Under the pieces are notes generated by a model. That model saw only the letters and a list, made by a program, of their open reading frames with translations. It was not told the DNA's origin and did no database searches. The translations under genes were made by a program, and so were the position numbers. A stretch of 64,000 nucleotides of DNA from an uncultured Collinsella sp. (GTDB lineage: Bacteria; Actinomycetota; Coriobacteriia; Coriobacteriales; Coriobacteriaceae): NCBI GenBank assembly GCA_902491395.1, contig CABUHO010000010.1, forward strand, positions 16,926-80,925. Reading direction: 5' to 3'. Below are positions 43,401 through 51,334 of this stretch, in pieces; position 1 is the first letter of the stretch, and each line of letters opens with the position of its first letter.

Positions 43401-43789
43401 TACCAGGCGGGGCGGTTCTCGCGGTGCTTATAGACGGTAATCTGGAAAGACGGCACCTCGGCGTAGCCGTAGGTTACGCCCTCGCCGCCGGTGCGGCCTT
43501 GCGGCGCGCCCAGGCGAACCTCGGGCTGGCCCTCGATATTGCAGATAAAGCTGTACCAGATAAGACAGGGCTCGGTGCACTCAAGCTCTACGGTAAATAT
43601 GCCGTCGCCCTCGTGCGTCATGGGATACCGAGACTCACCGATCTCATCTACCCAGGTGCGCAGCGTAAGCGTTGCCTGGTTGGGATCGGCATCCTCCAAA
43701 ATCACCGAGAGTGCAACGGAAGTTCCAGTGGTCACAGCGCCAAACGGAGTGCGAAACTGCGGTAGACGGCTGTTGTGTATCAATCTCAT
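40493..43789 (-). CDS. GH13 alpha-glucanase fused to GH77 4-alpha-glucanotransferase
   Basis: 1098 residues. Residues 1-125 are a CBM34-like domain as in neopullulanase/maltogenic amylase. GH13 follows: MVYQIFPDRYARD, nucleophile Asp351 in GWRLDVADEL, acid Glu380 in LLLGEVWED and Asp455 in SSHDRPRI. A beta domain ends near 640. From about 645 a full GH77 (MalQ) begins: GAPTRRFIDHLAAMGMRYWQ, nucleophile Asp908 in VRLDHFLGF, Glu954 in FIAEDLGYL and Asp1003 in STHDTSTLAGW. It could cut and re-join maltodextrins in one chain, feeding GlgP. No signal peptide, so cytoplasmic. All catalytic residues of both halves are present. Confidence 0.93.
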   Translation of the reverse strand: MRLIHNSRLPQFRTPFGAVTTGTSVALSVILEDADPNQATLTLRTWVDEIGESRYPMTHEGDGIFTVELECTEPCLIWYSFICNIEGQPEVRLGAPQGRTGGEGVTYGYAEVPSFQITVYKHRENRPAWYERGMVYQIFPDRYARDENWRERTLAEVEKPRNGIQRRMVEDWNEPPVYERAEDGSIKTWDFYGGSLKGIQNDLPRIAELGFTAIYLNPIFEAASNHRYDTADYTKIDPILGTEQDFTELCQAAEKLGISIILDGVFNHTGDDSIYFNRYGNYPGVGAWQSEDSPWRDAFYFHEDGSYDCWWGVGNMPAINESSELVRERLLGKDGVIRKWLRAGAHGWRLDVADELSDDFLAEIKKAVLAEKPDALLLGEVWEDASNKISYGHLRRYLQGSELDSAMDYPFRDMVIGFLMGYKNAYEAAEDIETLRENYPSEALSCALNLLSSHDRPRIISVLGGGPDESQLPECERSKWRLDENSMGLAKSRFWLATLMQMTFPGVPSIYYGDEYGLEGLTDPGNRRTLPTKDQLHDFDTLAIVKNASAVRRALPFMIDGEIKAFALNDEVLAYNRTGKDGESATVIINRSLRNSHRVTIPALDECASDVISGHECEIHNGTVTLDLYPLGSSIIYHHAEQRLQEPLDHGAGVVCHITSVPTDDGKPGTIGAPTRRFIDHLAAMGMRYWQVLPVNPTDFFRSPYAGPSAFAGNIDLLPESQEELAADFETWKARGGEDADPLYTAFKHRNADWLEKYCVYMAVKKYFEGESRHDWPADVARYNEHLIDDKRFHDEAELQAYMQYRFDLAWCELMNYAHKKGIEVIGDIPMYVSDDSADAWSEPENFWLSDTGKAIEISGAPPDNFAPEGQVWGNPTFRWDHMKQNGYSWWMDRLRRAFSLYDRVRLDHFLGFHSYFSIPAGKACADGRWLAGPGKDLFQTAYDELGPLNFIAEDLGYLTPGVRAMASTCGFPGMDVLEFSDYDVRCGVHPTSGKILYTSTHDTSTLAGWCTRSFAGGDEPSGVEVAAKLISDALTSDAPLVMMPLQDVLGLGDDARMNVPGVATGNWTWQADEADVAAAEGKTAQLLRNTHRFWGEA

Positions 43790-43850
43790 AGTACGGTCCA
43801 GTTCAATAGAATCATGGCCTGCGGGCCATGGGTTTTACGCCTAAGATGTA

Positions 43851-43930
43851 AGTATATCTGTAGTACACAGGGTGTATAAACAACATCCGTTTACCATCGG
43901 CGAACGGTTGTCCTAGAAAATCGTTTTACC
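43851..43930 (-). promoter_or_regulatory. Candidate promoter and operators of the GH13-GH77 gene
   Basis: On the minus strand a TATACT -10-like box lies at 43856-43851, without a good -35. Upstream are GTTTACC at 43889-43895 and GTTTTACC at 43923-43930 (plus-strand reading), the same words found in the glgB upstream region. Confidence 0.4.
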
Positions 43931-43945
43931 ACTACCTACAGAGAA

Positions 43946-43968
43946 GGGGCGCCCGGTTGGAGCGCCCC
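43946..43968 (-). terminator. Terminator of glgA / glycogen operon
   Basis: GGGGCGC (43946-43952) and GCGCCCC (43962-43968) pair. On the minus strand TTCTCTG follows. It lies 38 bases past the glgA stop. Confidence 0.7.
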
Positions 43969-44006
43969 TTGCTTAGGGTTTGATGAGGTTTTGAATCGTC
44001 TGTGGG

Positions 44007-46337
44007 CTAGCGACGCTTGCGGGTGGCCGTTGCCTTGCGGACGGAGGTCTTCTTGGTCGGAGCCTTTTCCTCGGTCGAAGCGGCGGGGGAGACCGGGGCC
44101 TCCTTGGCGGGTTCGACCTTTGCCGTAGTCTTCGGAGCGGTCTTGACCTTAGCGGCCTTCGGTGCCGGCTTGGGCTTTGCCTCGGGCTTGGTCTCCTCTT
44201 TGACGGCGGCGGTCATAGCCCCTGCCTTAGGAGCGGCAGCCTTTGCCGTGGTCTTCTTGGCCGTCGTCGTTGCGCGCTTGCGCGTGGTGGTCTTGGCGGT
44301 CGGCTTGGCCTCGACAGCTGCTTCGGCCTTGGGCTCGGCAGGCGTCTCCTCGACCTTGACGGCGGGCTTTGCGGCAGCCTTCGGAGCGACCTTGGTCGCA
44401 GTAGCCTTGGCGGCCGTCGACTTCGTTGCCGTGGTCTTCTTGGCAGCTGTAGTCTTCTTGGCGGTCGCGGTTGTCTTCTTGGCAGCGGTCTTTGCCGGAG
44501 CCTTGGCGGCCGGTTTGGCCTCAGCGACCTCGGCCTTTACCTCGGGAGCAGCCTCGGCCTCGGCGGCCTTCTTGGCAGCGGCGGTCGTGCGCTTGCGCGT
44601 GGTCGTTGTCTTGGCAGCCGTTGTTTTAGTCGCGGCAGCTTTGGTCGTCGTAGTCTTCTTAGCGGTCGTCTTGCGGGTCGTGGTCTTCTTAGCTGCGGGC
44701 TTTGCAGCGGGCTTGACCTCGTCCTTTGCCTCAAGAGCAACCTCAGCCTTCACCTTAGGCTCGGCCTTTGCGGGCTCAGCCTCAACAGGCTTCTCCTCGG
44801 CCTTGGGCTCCTCGGCGGCCACATGTTCAGCAACAGCCTCAGGCTCGTCGACAACAGCCGCCGGCCTCTCAATCTCCGGATGCATAAAGAAGTACAGGTC
44901 CAGATACTTATCGGCCGAGCGCGTCCAGCTAAAGTCCTGGCTCATGGCCTGCGTTACCAGCTGGTTCCAAGCATCGCGGTTGTCCCAGAACAGGCGTGCC
45001 GCGCGGAACACGGCGTCGCCCATCTCGTCGCCGTTAAAGTTGCTAAACGAGAAGCCCGTGCCCTCGCCGGTAAACTCGTTATACGGAATCACAGTGTCCT
45101 TCAGACCACCGGTCTCGCGCACGATGGGCAGGGTACCGTAGCGCATGGCGATGATCTGCGACAGGCCGCAGGGCTCAAACTTCGAAGGCATCAGGAACAT
45201 GTCGGCTGCGGCATACATACGCTGCGACAGCGCAGGATCGAACTCGATGCGTGCGGCCATGGTGCCGGGGTACTTGTCCTGGAAGTATCGCAGTCCGTCC
45301 TCGTAGTCGCGGTCGCCAGTGCCAAGCACCGCCACCTGCACGCCGCCGGCCAAAATGCGGTCGAGCGCGTACATGACCAGGTCCATGCCCTTCTGGCGCG
45401 TCAGGCGCGTGACCATCACCATGAGCGGACGATCGTCGCGAACCTCGAGCCCCAGCTCTTCCTGCAGCTTGGCCTTGCACACGGCCTTGCCCGCACGGTC
45501 GTCAACCGTGTAGTTGGCGGCAATGCGCTTGTCGGTCGCCGGGTCAAAGCCCGCCACATCGATGCCATTCAAAATGCCCTGCAGCGCATACGAACGCTCG
45601 CGCAGAACGCCGTCCAGGCCCTCGCCAAATTCGGGCGTCTGGATCTCGTTGGCATAGGTGGGGCTCACCGTGGTGATGGCGTCGGCATAGCGCAGGGCGC
45701 CCAGCATGTAGTTGATGCTGCAGGCGTCGCAACGCAGCTGCGAGGCGGCCGCCGGAATGTGCGCCACGCCCAGGATATCCTCCATCACGGTGTCGCTAAA
45801 CTGGCCCTGGAACGCCACGTTGTGGATCGAGAACACGGTCTTGACGCGGTCATACAGCGGCAGGCCCTGGTAAAACTCGCGCAAGAACACTGGCGCCAGC
45901 GCCGTCTGCCAGTCATTGCAGTGCAGGATGTCGCACTCAAAGCCGGCCGGCAGGTGCTGCAGGCTCTCGGTGATGGCCTTGGAGAAGAACGCAAAGCGCT
46001 CGCCGTCGTCAAAGAAGCCGTACGGATAGTCGCGCGCAAAGTAGCGCTCGTTGTCGATGAACATATAGGTGACGCCGTCGTGCTCGAGCTTCTCGAGTCC
46101 GCAGTACTCATTGCGCCAGCCCAGGCTCACGTAAAAGTCGGAGAAGTGCTCCATCTGCGCCTTGTACTCGTCCTTGATGGTGGCGTACTTGGGTACCATC
46201 ACGATGACCTCGGCGCCGGCGCGCACGAGCGCCGCAGGCAGCGAGCCCGCCACGTCGCCCAGGCCACCGGTCTTAACAAACGGTGCGCACTCGGCCGAGG
46301 CAAACACGATCTGCATCTTTTTGCTGGAATCTGCCAT
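44007..46337 (-). CDS. glgA: Glycogen synthase GlgA with long histone-like C-terminal tail
   Basis: 776 residues; start at 46337 chosen for GGGAGACA upstream. GT5 catalytic part is about residues 1-490: ECAPFVKTGGLGDVAGSLP binds ADP-glucose, with HNVAFQG, VTRLTRQKGMDLV and SKFEPCGLSQIIAMRYGTLPIVRETGGLKDTV. This is the normal full length. Residues about 491-776 are an added tail, first acidic Pro/Glu/Ala, then dense Lys/Thr/Ala repeats (AAKKTTTRKTTAKKTTTTK and similar) like histone H1. It makes alpha-1,4-glucan. It is the last gene of the operon. The tail could bind polyanions, glycogen particles or the nucleoid (inference). Confidence 0.93.
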   Translation of the reverse strand: MADSSKKMQIVFASAECAPFVKTGGLGDVAGSLPAALVRAGAEVIVMVPKYATIKDEYKAQMEHFSDFYVSLGWRNEYCGLEKLEHDGVTYMFIDNERYFARDYPYGFFDDGERFAFFSKAITESLQHLPAGFECDILHCNDWQTALAPVFLREFYQGLPLYDRVKTVFSIHNVAFQGQFSDTVMEDILGVAHIPAAASQLRCDACSINYMLGALRYADAITTVSPTYANEIQTPEFGEGLDGVLRERSYALQGILNGIDVAGFDPATDKRIAANYTVDDRAGKAVCKAKLQEELGLEVRDDRPLMVMVTRLTRQKGMDLVMYALDRILAGGVQVAVLGTGDRDYEDGLRYFQDKYPGTMAARIEFDPALSQRMYAAADMFLMPSKFEPCGLSQIIAMRYGTLPIVRETGGLKDTVIPYNEFTGEGTGFSFSNFNGDEMGDAVFRAARLFWDNRDAWNQLVTQAMSQDFSWTRSADKYLDLYFFMHPEIERPAAVVDEPEAVAEHVAAEEPKAEEKPVEAEPAKAEPKVKAEVALEAKDEVKPAAKPAAKKTTTRKTTAKKTTTTKAAATKTTAAKTTTTRKRTTAAAKKAAEAEAAPEVKAEVAEAKPAAKAPAKTAAKKTTATAKKTTAAKKTTATKSTAAKATATKVAPKAAAKPAVKVEETPAEPKAEAAVEAKPTAKTTTRKRATTTAKKTTAKAAAPKAGAMTAAVKEETKPEAKPKPAPKAAKVKTAPKTTAKVEPAKEAPVSPAASTEEKAPTKKTSVRKATATRKRR

Positions 46338-46427
46338 ATTGTCTCCCATGTTGTTATTCGAGAATAGCCGCCAGGCGCGAACCGGGCGGCTATTCTTCAT
46401 GTTACGAGCGATGTTGCGGTGCCAACG

Positions 46428-47555
46428 TTAACGTACGATGGTGGTGTCGGAAGTTAACGGAGCCTTGCCCAGCACCAGGATGTTCTCGGGCGTGCCGCGA
46501 AGCTCGGTGTTGGTGGGAACCACGTTGTTCTTGTCCAGGATGGCGTTCTCGACGCGTGCGCCGCTCTTGATGATGCAGCTCTGGTTAATGATCGAGTTGG
46601 TCACCGATGCGCCTTCCTCAACCACGACGCCGCGCGACAAGATCGAGTTGCGCACGGTGCCCTTGATGATGCAGCCGGCCGAAATGATCGAGTTGCAGGC
46701 GTGGCTGCCGGTCGCATAGCGCGAAGGCGGCACGTCGTGAGCCTTGGTCAGGATCGGGCGTTCGGGATCGAAGAGCCGATCGGCCACGGTCTGGTCGAGC
46801 AGGTCCATGCTGCGGCGATATAGCGACCTCTCGCTAAACACGCCCACGACCTCGCCCTTGTACTCGTAGCTGCACACGTCGATGTTGCCAAAATCGCCCT
46901 GGAGTGCCTCGAGCAGGTCCAGATAGTCGGCGGCCTGGTAGTGGTCGATGATCTCGAGCAGCGTCTCGCGGTTGACGATGCAGCAGTCCATGGACGCGTT
47001 GTCGCCGTACACGACGCCGGCGCTCACGCCCGTCAGGCGGCCGTTCTCGTTAATCTCGAGCTTGGTCTCGTCATCAACATTGCGCGTGGCCTTGCAGTAC
47101 ACCACGGTCATCTGGGCGCCGGAGTTCTCGTGCGCCTCGATGATGGTGTTGAGGTCCATGTTAAAGATGATGTTGGTGCCCATCATCACGACATAGGGCT
47201 TCTCCGAGCGCTGGAACAGCGTCTTGTTGGAGATGATGTCGCGCAGCAGGAAGCGCATGCCGCCCTTGGTGGTGCCATACGCGTTGCCGGGCACCATGAA
47301 CAGACCGCCCTTCTTGCGGTCCAGGCCCCAGTCCTTGCCCGAGCCCACGTGGTCGATCAGCGAGCGGTAGTTGCCCGGCATGACGACGCCGACAGTCTTA
47401 ATGCCGGCATTCATCATGTTGGACAGCGGGAAGTCGATCAGGCGGTAGCGGCCCAAAAACGGAACGGACGCGATGGGGCGATCCTTGAGCAGCACGCTGC
47501 CGTAGGTCGAAGAGTAGTTAGCGGTGATATAACCGATGGCCTTACGATTGATCAT
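46428..47555 (-). CDS. glgD: Glucose-1-phosphate adenylyltransferase regulatory subunit GlgD
   Basis: 375 residues; GAAGGGGGA lies before the start at 47555, 4 bases after glgC. Nucleotidyltransferase fold with SVPFLGRYRLIDFPLSN, but the N-terminal GGxGxRL loop that binds ATP is replaced by TANYSSTYGSVL, the pattern of the non-catalytic partner subunit. The C-terminal left-handed beta-helix has VRNSILSRGVVVEEGASV. In Firmicutes GlgD modulates GlgC in a heterotetramer. Confidence 0.92.
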   Translation of the reverse strand: MINRKAIGYITANYSSTYGSVLLKDRPIASVPFLGRYRLIDFPLSNMMNAGIKTVGVVMPGNYRSLIDHVGSGKDWGLDRKKGGLFMVPGNAYGTTKGGMRFLLRDIISNKTLFQRSEKPYVVMMGTNIIFNMDLNTIIEAHENSGAQMTVVYCKATRNVDDETKLEINENGRLTGVSAGVVYGDNASMDCCIVNRETLLEIIDHYQAADYLDLLEALQGDFGNIDVCSYEYKGEVVGVFSERSLYRRSMDLLDQTVADRLFDPERPILTKAHDVPPSRYATGSHACNSIISAGCIIKGTVRNSILSRGVVVEEGASVTNSIINQSCIIKSGARVENAILDKNNVVPTNTELRGTPENILVLGKAPLTSDTTIVR

Positions 47556-47559
47556 CGGA

Positions 47560-48708
47560 TCATTCCCCCTTCCCGATAACGACGTCATTTCCAACGACGG
47601 CCGTATCCTTGGTGGTATCGACAGAGCCGAGCTTCACGCCCTCTTCGACCGTGGAGTTCTCGCCCAAAATAGCGCGGCAGATGTGCGCGCCGCTCTTAAC
47701 GTGCGCACCCGGCAGCAGCACGGAGTCCTCGACCACGGCGCGCTCCTCGATGATGACATCGGTCGAAAGGATCGAGTGGCGAGCGGTGCCGTAGATCTTG
47801 CAGCCGTTGGAGACCAAGCAGTCGTCCAGACGGCCGTCCGGACCAATGTAGTGCGGCGGACGCGTGGTGATGTTGGACATGATTGGGAAGTTCTTGTCGA
47901 ACAGATCGAACTCGGGGTTGTTGCCCAGCAGGTCCATCGAGGTCTCATGGAAGCTGGCGATGGTGCCGACGTCCTTCCAGAAGCCGTGGAACTCGTAGCT
48001 GTACAGGCGCTTGTTCTCGCCGAGCAGCTTGGGGATGATGTCCTTGCCAAAGTCGTGGCTCGAGCGCTGGTCCAGAGCGTCCTCCTCGAGCGCGTTGATC
48101 AGCACGTCGGCCGAGAAGATGTAGATGCCCATGGATGCGAGGTTCGAATCGGGCTTCTCGGGCTTCTCGGTGAACTTGGTGATGCGGCCGTCCTCGGGGT
48201 CGGTGGTCAGGATGCCAAAGCGGCTGGCCTCCTCCCACGGCACGGGCATAACGCTCACCGTGAGGTCGGCGTTGTTCTCAATGTGCGTCTTGAGCATCTT
48301 GCGGTAGTCCATGCGATACAGGTGATCGCCCGAAAGAATCAGGACGTACTTGGGGTCGTTGGCCTTGATGTAGTCCAGGTTCTGCGTAATGGCGTCGGCC
48401 GTGCCCGCATACCAGGCGCCACCGGTCTGCGTCTCGTACGGCGGCAGGATCGACACGCCGCCGTCGCGGCTGTCCAGATCCCACGCCTCGCCGGAGCCCA
48501 CGTAGGCATGCAGCAGGTAGGGACGGTACTGCGTCAGAACGCCCACCGTGTCGATGCCCGAGTTGGAGCAGTTGGAGAGCGAAAAGTCGATAATGCGGAA
48601 CTTGCCACCAAAGCTAACCGCCGGCTTGGCGATCTTTTGGGTGAGTGCCCCCAATCGGCTGCCCTGTCCTCCTGCGAGGAGCATCGCGATGCATTCTTTC
48701 TTACTCAT
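47560..48708 (-). CDS. glgC: Glucose-1-phosphate adenylyltransferase catalytic subunit GlgC
   Basis: 382 residues. The catalytic loop AMLLAGGQGSRLGALT is at about residues 8-23, with KPAVSFGGKFRIIDFSLSN, the metal Asp in SGDHLYRMDY and the substrate motif TEKPEKP. The C-terminal beta-helix has SVLLPGAHVKSGA. It makes ADP-glucose, the committed step of glycogen synthesis. GAAGGAGAAA precedes the ATG. It is transcribed after glgP and before glgD. Confidence 0.95.
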   Translation of the reverse strand: MSKKECIAMLLAGGQGSRLGALTQKIAKPAVSFGGKFRIIDFSLSNCSNSGIDTVGVLTQYRPYLLHAYVGSGEAWDLDSRDGGVSILPPYETQTGGAWYAGTADAITQNLDYIKANDPKYVLILSGDHLYRMDYRKMLKTHIENNADLTVSVMPVPWEEASRFGILTTDPEDGRITKFTEKPEKPDSNLASMGIYIFSADVLINALEEDALDQRSSHDFGKDIIPKLLGENKRLYSYEFHGFWKDVGTIASFHETSMDLLGNNPEFDLFDKNFPIMSNITTRPPHYIGPDGRLDDCLVSNGCKIYGTARHSILSTDVIIEERAVVEDSVLLPGAHVKSGAHICRAILGENSTVEEGVKLGSVDTTKDTAVVGNDVVIGKGE

Positions 48709-48813
48709 CGATTTCTCCTTCTGTCATCGATGTTCCTAACCCATTAGCGACGGGCGCGGCGCACTGTCACGCCCGTCGAGTAATGCCGTGCGGCAAAGGG
48801 AGCTCGCGCGCCT

Positions 48814-51240
48814 TTACGCGTGCCAGATCTCGTCGCGGTACTCGCGAATGGTGCGGTCGCTCGAGAACCAGCCGGAGGAGGCGGTGTTGAGCAGGGCCTT
48901 GCGGTTCCAGGTCTCCTGGTCGCCGTAGCTGTTCGTGAGCGCCTCCCATGCATCCACGTAGCTGCGGAAGTCGGCCATGACCAGGTCGGGGTCGTTGTTG
49001 TTCATGAGCTCGTTGTAGATGCTCTCGAAGTTGCCCGAAAGGCCGGCAAACGTGTTGTCCTTGAGCTCGTCCATCACGCGGCCCAGACGCTCGCGGTCGC
49101 CGTTGAGGGTGTCCCACGCAAAGTAGCTGTTGGATGCCCAGAGCTGCTCGACCTCGGGAGCGGTCAGGCCAAAGATGGCCTCGTTCTCGCGGCCGGCCAG
49201 ATCGGCGATCTCGATGTTGGCGCCGTCGAGGGTGCCCAGCGTAATGGCGCCGTTCATCATGAGCTTCATGTTGGACGTGCCCGAGGCTTCCTTGCCGGCC
49301 GTGGAGATCTGCTCCGAGATCTCTGCGGCGGGGTAGATGAGCTGGGCGTTGCTCACACGGAAGTTGGGGATAAAGCAGACCTTCATAACCTCGTTGACAC
49401 GGGCATCGTTGTTGATGACGTCGGCCACGGAGTTAATGAGGCGGATGGTCTCCTTGGCGAAGGTGTAGCTCGAGGCAGCCTTGCCGCTAAAGATGAAGGT
49501 CGTCGGCGTCACGTGGAAGTTAGGATCGGCGATGCGACGGTTGTAGATGTCCATCACCTTCATGATGTTCATGAGCTGGCGCTTGTAGGCGTGGAAGCGC
49601 TTAACCTGAACATCGAAGACGGTGTTGGGGTCAATGACCAAGCCGGTCTCGGCCTTGACGTAGGCAGCCAGGCGCTCCTTGTTGGCGCGCTTGGAGGCAC
49701 CCACGGCCTTGAGGAACTCGGTGTCGTCCTTAAACTCCTTGAGCTTCTCCAGCTCAAAGGCGTCCTTGAGCCAGCCATCGCCAATGGCCTCACTCACGAG
49801 CTTGGCGTAGGTGGGGTTGGCCTCGGCAAAGAAGCGACGGTGCGAGATGCCGTTGGTCTTGTTGTTGAACTTCTCGGGCGTCAGGGCATAGAAGTCCTTG
49901 AGCACGATGTTCTTGATGATGTCGGAGTGGATCTTGGCCACGCCGTTGACGCTGTGGCTGCAGATCACGGACAGGTTGGCCATGCGAATCTCGCCGTCCC
50001 ACAGGATGGCGGTCTGGCGCAGACGCTCCTGCCAGCCCTCCTGCGTGGTGTCGAACGACTCGTGCCAACGACGGCTGATCTCGTCGATGATCTGGTACAC
50101 GCGGGGGAGGAGCTTGGAGAACGTGCCGATGGGCCACTTCTCCAGAGCCTCGGGCAGAATGGTGTGGTTGGTATAGCTCGCGACCTGCGTCACGATGTTC
50201 CAGGCGTCGTCCCACTCGAGCTTCTTCTCGTCGATGAGGATGCGCATGAGCTCGGGGCCGCACATGGCGGGGTGCGTGTCGTTGGTGTGGATGGCCACAA
50301 ACTGCGGGAGCAGCTCCCAGTTCTCGCCGTGCTCCTTCTCAAAGGTGTCGAGCAGGCTGTAGATGCCGGCAGAGACAAACAGGTACTCCTGCTTCAGGCG
50401 CAGCAGACGGCCGTGCTCGCCGGCGTCGTTGGGGTAGAGGATGGCGCTGATGGCCTCGGCCTCGGCGCGCTCGGCATCGGCCAAGGCGTAGTCGCCGCGG
50501 TTGAAGGCCTCCAGATCGAAGTGCTCCTCGACCGGCTCGGCGGCCCAGACGCGCAGCTTGTTGACGGTCTCGCCGGCATAGCCCACAACGGGGATGTCAT
50601 AAGGAACGGCCAGGATGTCCTGCGTGTCCACCGTGCGGTAGAACGTGCGGCCGTTCTCCTCAAAGCCCTCAACGTGGCCGCCAAACTTAATGGTCACGGC
50701 CTTGTCCTGACGACGGACCTCCCAGGGATAGCCGTGGGTGAGCCACTCGTCGGTGGCCTCAACCTGGCTGCCGTTGACGATCTCCTGCTTAAACAGGCCG
50801 TAGCGGTAGCGCATACCGTTACCGTAGCCGGCAATGCCCTCGGCTGCCATGGAATCCAGGAAGCATGCGGCCAGACGGCCCAGGCCACCGTTGCCCAGGG
50901 CCGGATCGGGCTCCTGGTTCTCGATGACGGACAGGTCAAAGCCCATGTCGTCGAGCGCCTCAGCGACCATGTCGCGCACGCCAAAGTTGAGCAGGTAGTT
51001 GTCGAGCAGGCGACCGATCAAAAACTCGATCGAGAAGTAGTACACGCGCTTCTTGCCCTCGGCGGTGGCGCGGGCGTCACTCTTGGTGGCGACGGTGCGG
51101 GCCTTCTCGGCCACGAGCTTGGCCAGGGCGTTAAAGCGGTCAAGGTCGCTGGCGGCCTCGAAGCTCTTGCCGCTAATGCTCATGACGGCATCGCGATAGA
51201 GCTCGGTAAACTCCTGCTTGTTGTCGAAGATCTTATTCAT
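48814..51240 (-). CDS. glgP: Glycogen/maltodextrin phosphorylase
   Basis: 808 residues, GT35. PLP-binding Lys in EASGTSNMKLMMNGAITLGT; QVKRFHAYKRQLMNI; the N-terminal EFLIGRLLDNYLLNFG and GNGGLGRLAACFLDS; and NDTHPAMCGPELMRIL. It releases glucose-1-phosphate from alpha-glucan ends. GAAAGGAACGT precedes the ATG. It sits between glgB and glgC in one operon, so synthesis and breakdown enzymes are made together. Confidence 0.96.
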   Translation of the reverse strand: MNKIFDNKQEFTELYRDAVMSISGKSFEAASDLDRFNALAKLVAEKARTVATKSDARATAEGKKRVYYFSIEFLIGRLLDNYLLNFGVRDMVAEALDDMGFDLSVIENQEPDPALGNGGLGRLAACFLDSMAAEGIAGYGNGMRYRYGLFKQEIVNGSQVEATDEWLTHGYPWEVRRQDKAVTIKFGGHVEGFEENGRTFYRTVDTQDILAVPYDIPVVGYAGETVNKLRVWAAEPVEEHFDLEAFNRGDYALADAERAEAEAISAILYPNDAGEHGRLLRLKQEYLFVSAGIYSLLDTFEKEHGENWELLPQFVAIHTNDTHPAMCGPELMRILIDEKKLEWDDAWNIVTQVASYTNHTILPEALEKWPIGTFSKLLPRVYQIIDEISRRWHESFDTTQEGWQERLRQTAILWDGEIRMANLSVICSHSVNGVAKIHSDIIKNIVLKDFYALTPEKFNNKTNGISHRRFFAEANPTYAKLVSEAIGDGWLKDAFELEKLKEFKDDTEFLKAVGASKRANKERLAAYVKAETGLVIDPNTVFDVQVKRFHAYKRQLMNIMKVMDIYNRRIADPNFHVTPTTFIFSGKAASSYTFAKETIRLINSVADVINNDARVNEVMKVCFIPNFRVSNAQLIYPAAEISEQISTAGKEASGTSNMKLMMNGAITLGTLDGANIEIADLAGRENEAIFGLTAPEVEQLWASNSYFAWDTLNGDRERLGRVMDELKDNTFAGLSGNFESIYNELMNNNDPDLVMADFRSYVDAWEALTNSYGDQETWNRKALLNTASSGWFSSDRTIREYRDEIWHA

Positions 51241-51334
51241 ACGTTCCTTTCCCCCGGGGATGTTTCTCCCGGAACGGTTATGACTTGTATCCTACGCCCC
51301 GTCGGGGCGGGTAATTACAGCTGTAACGGCTTTG

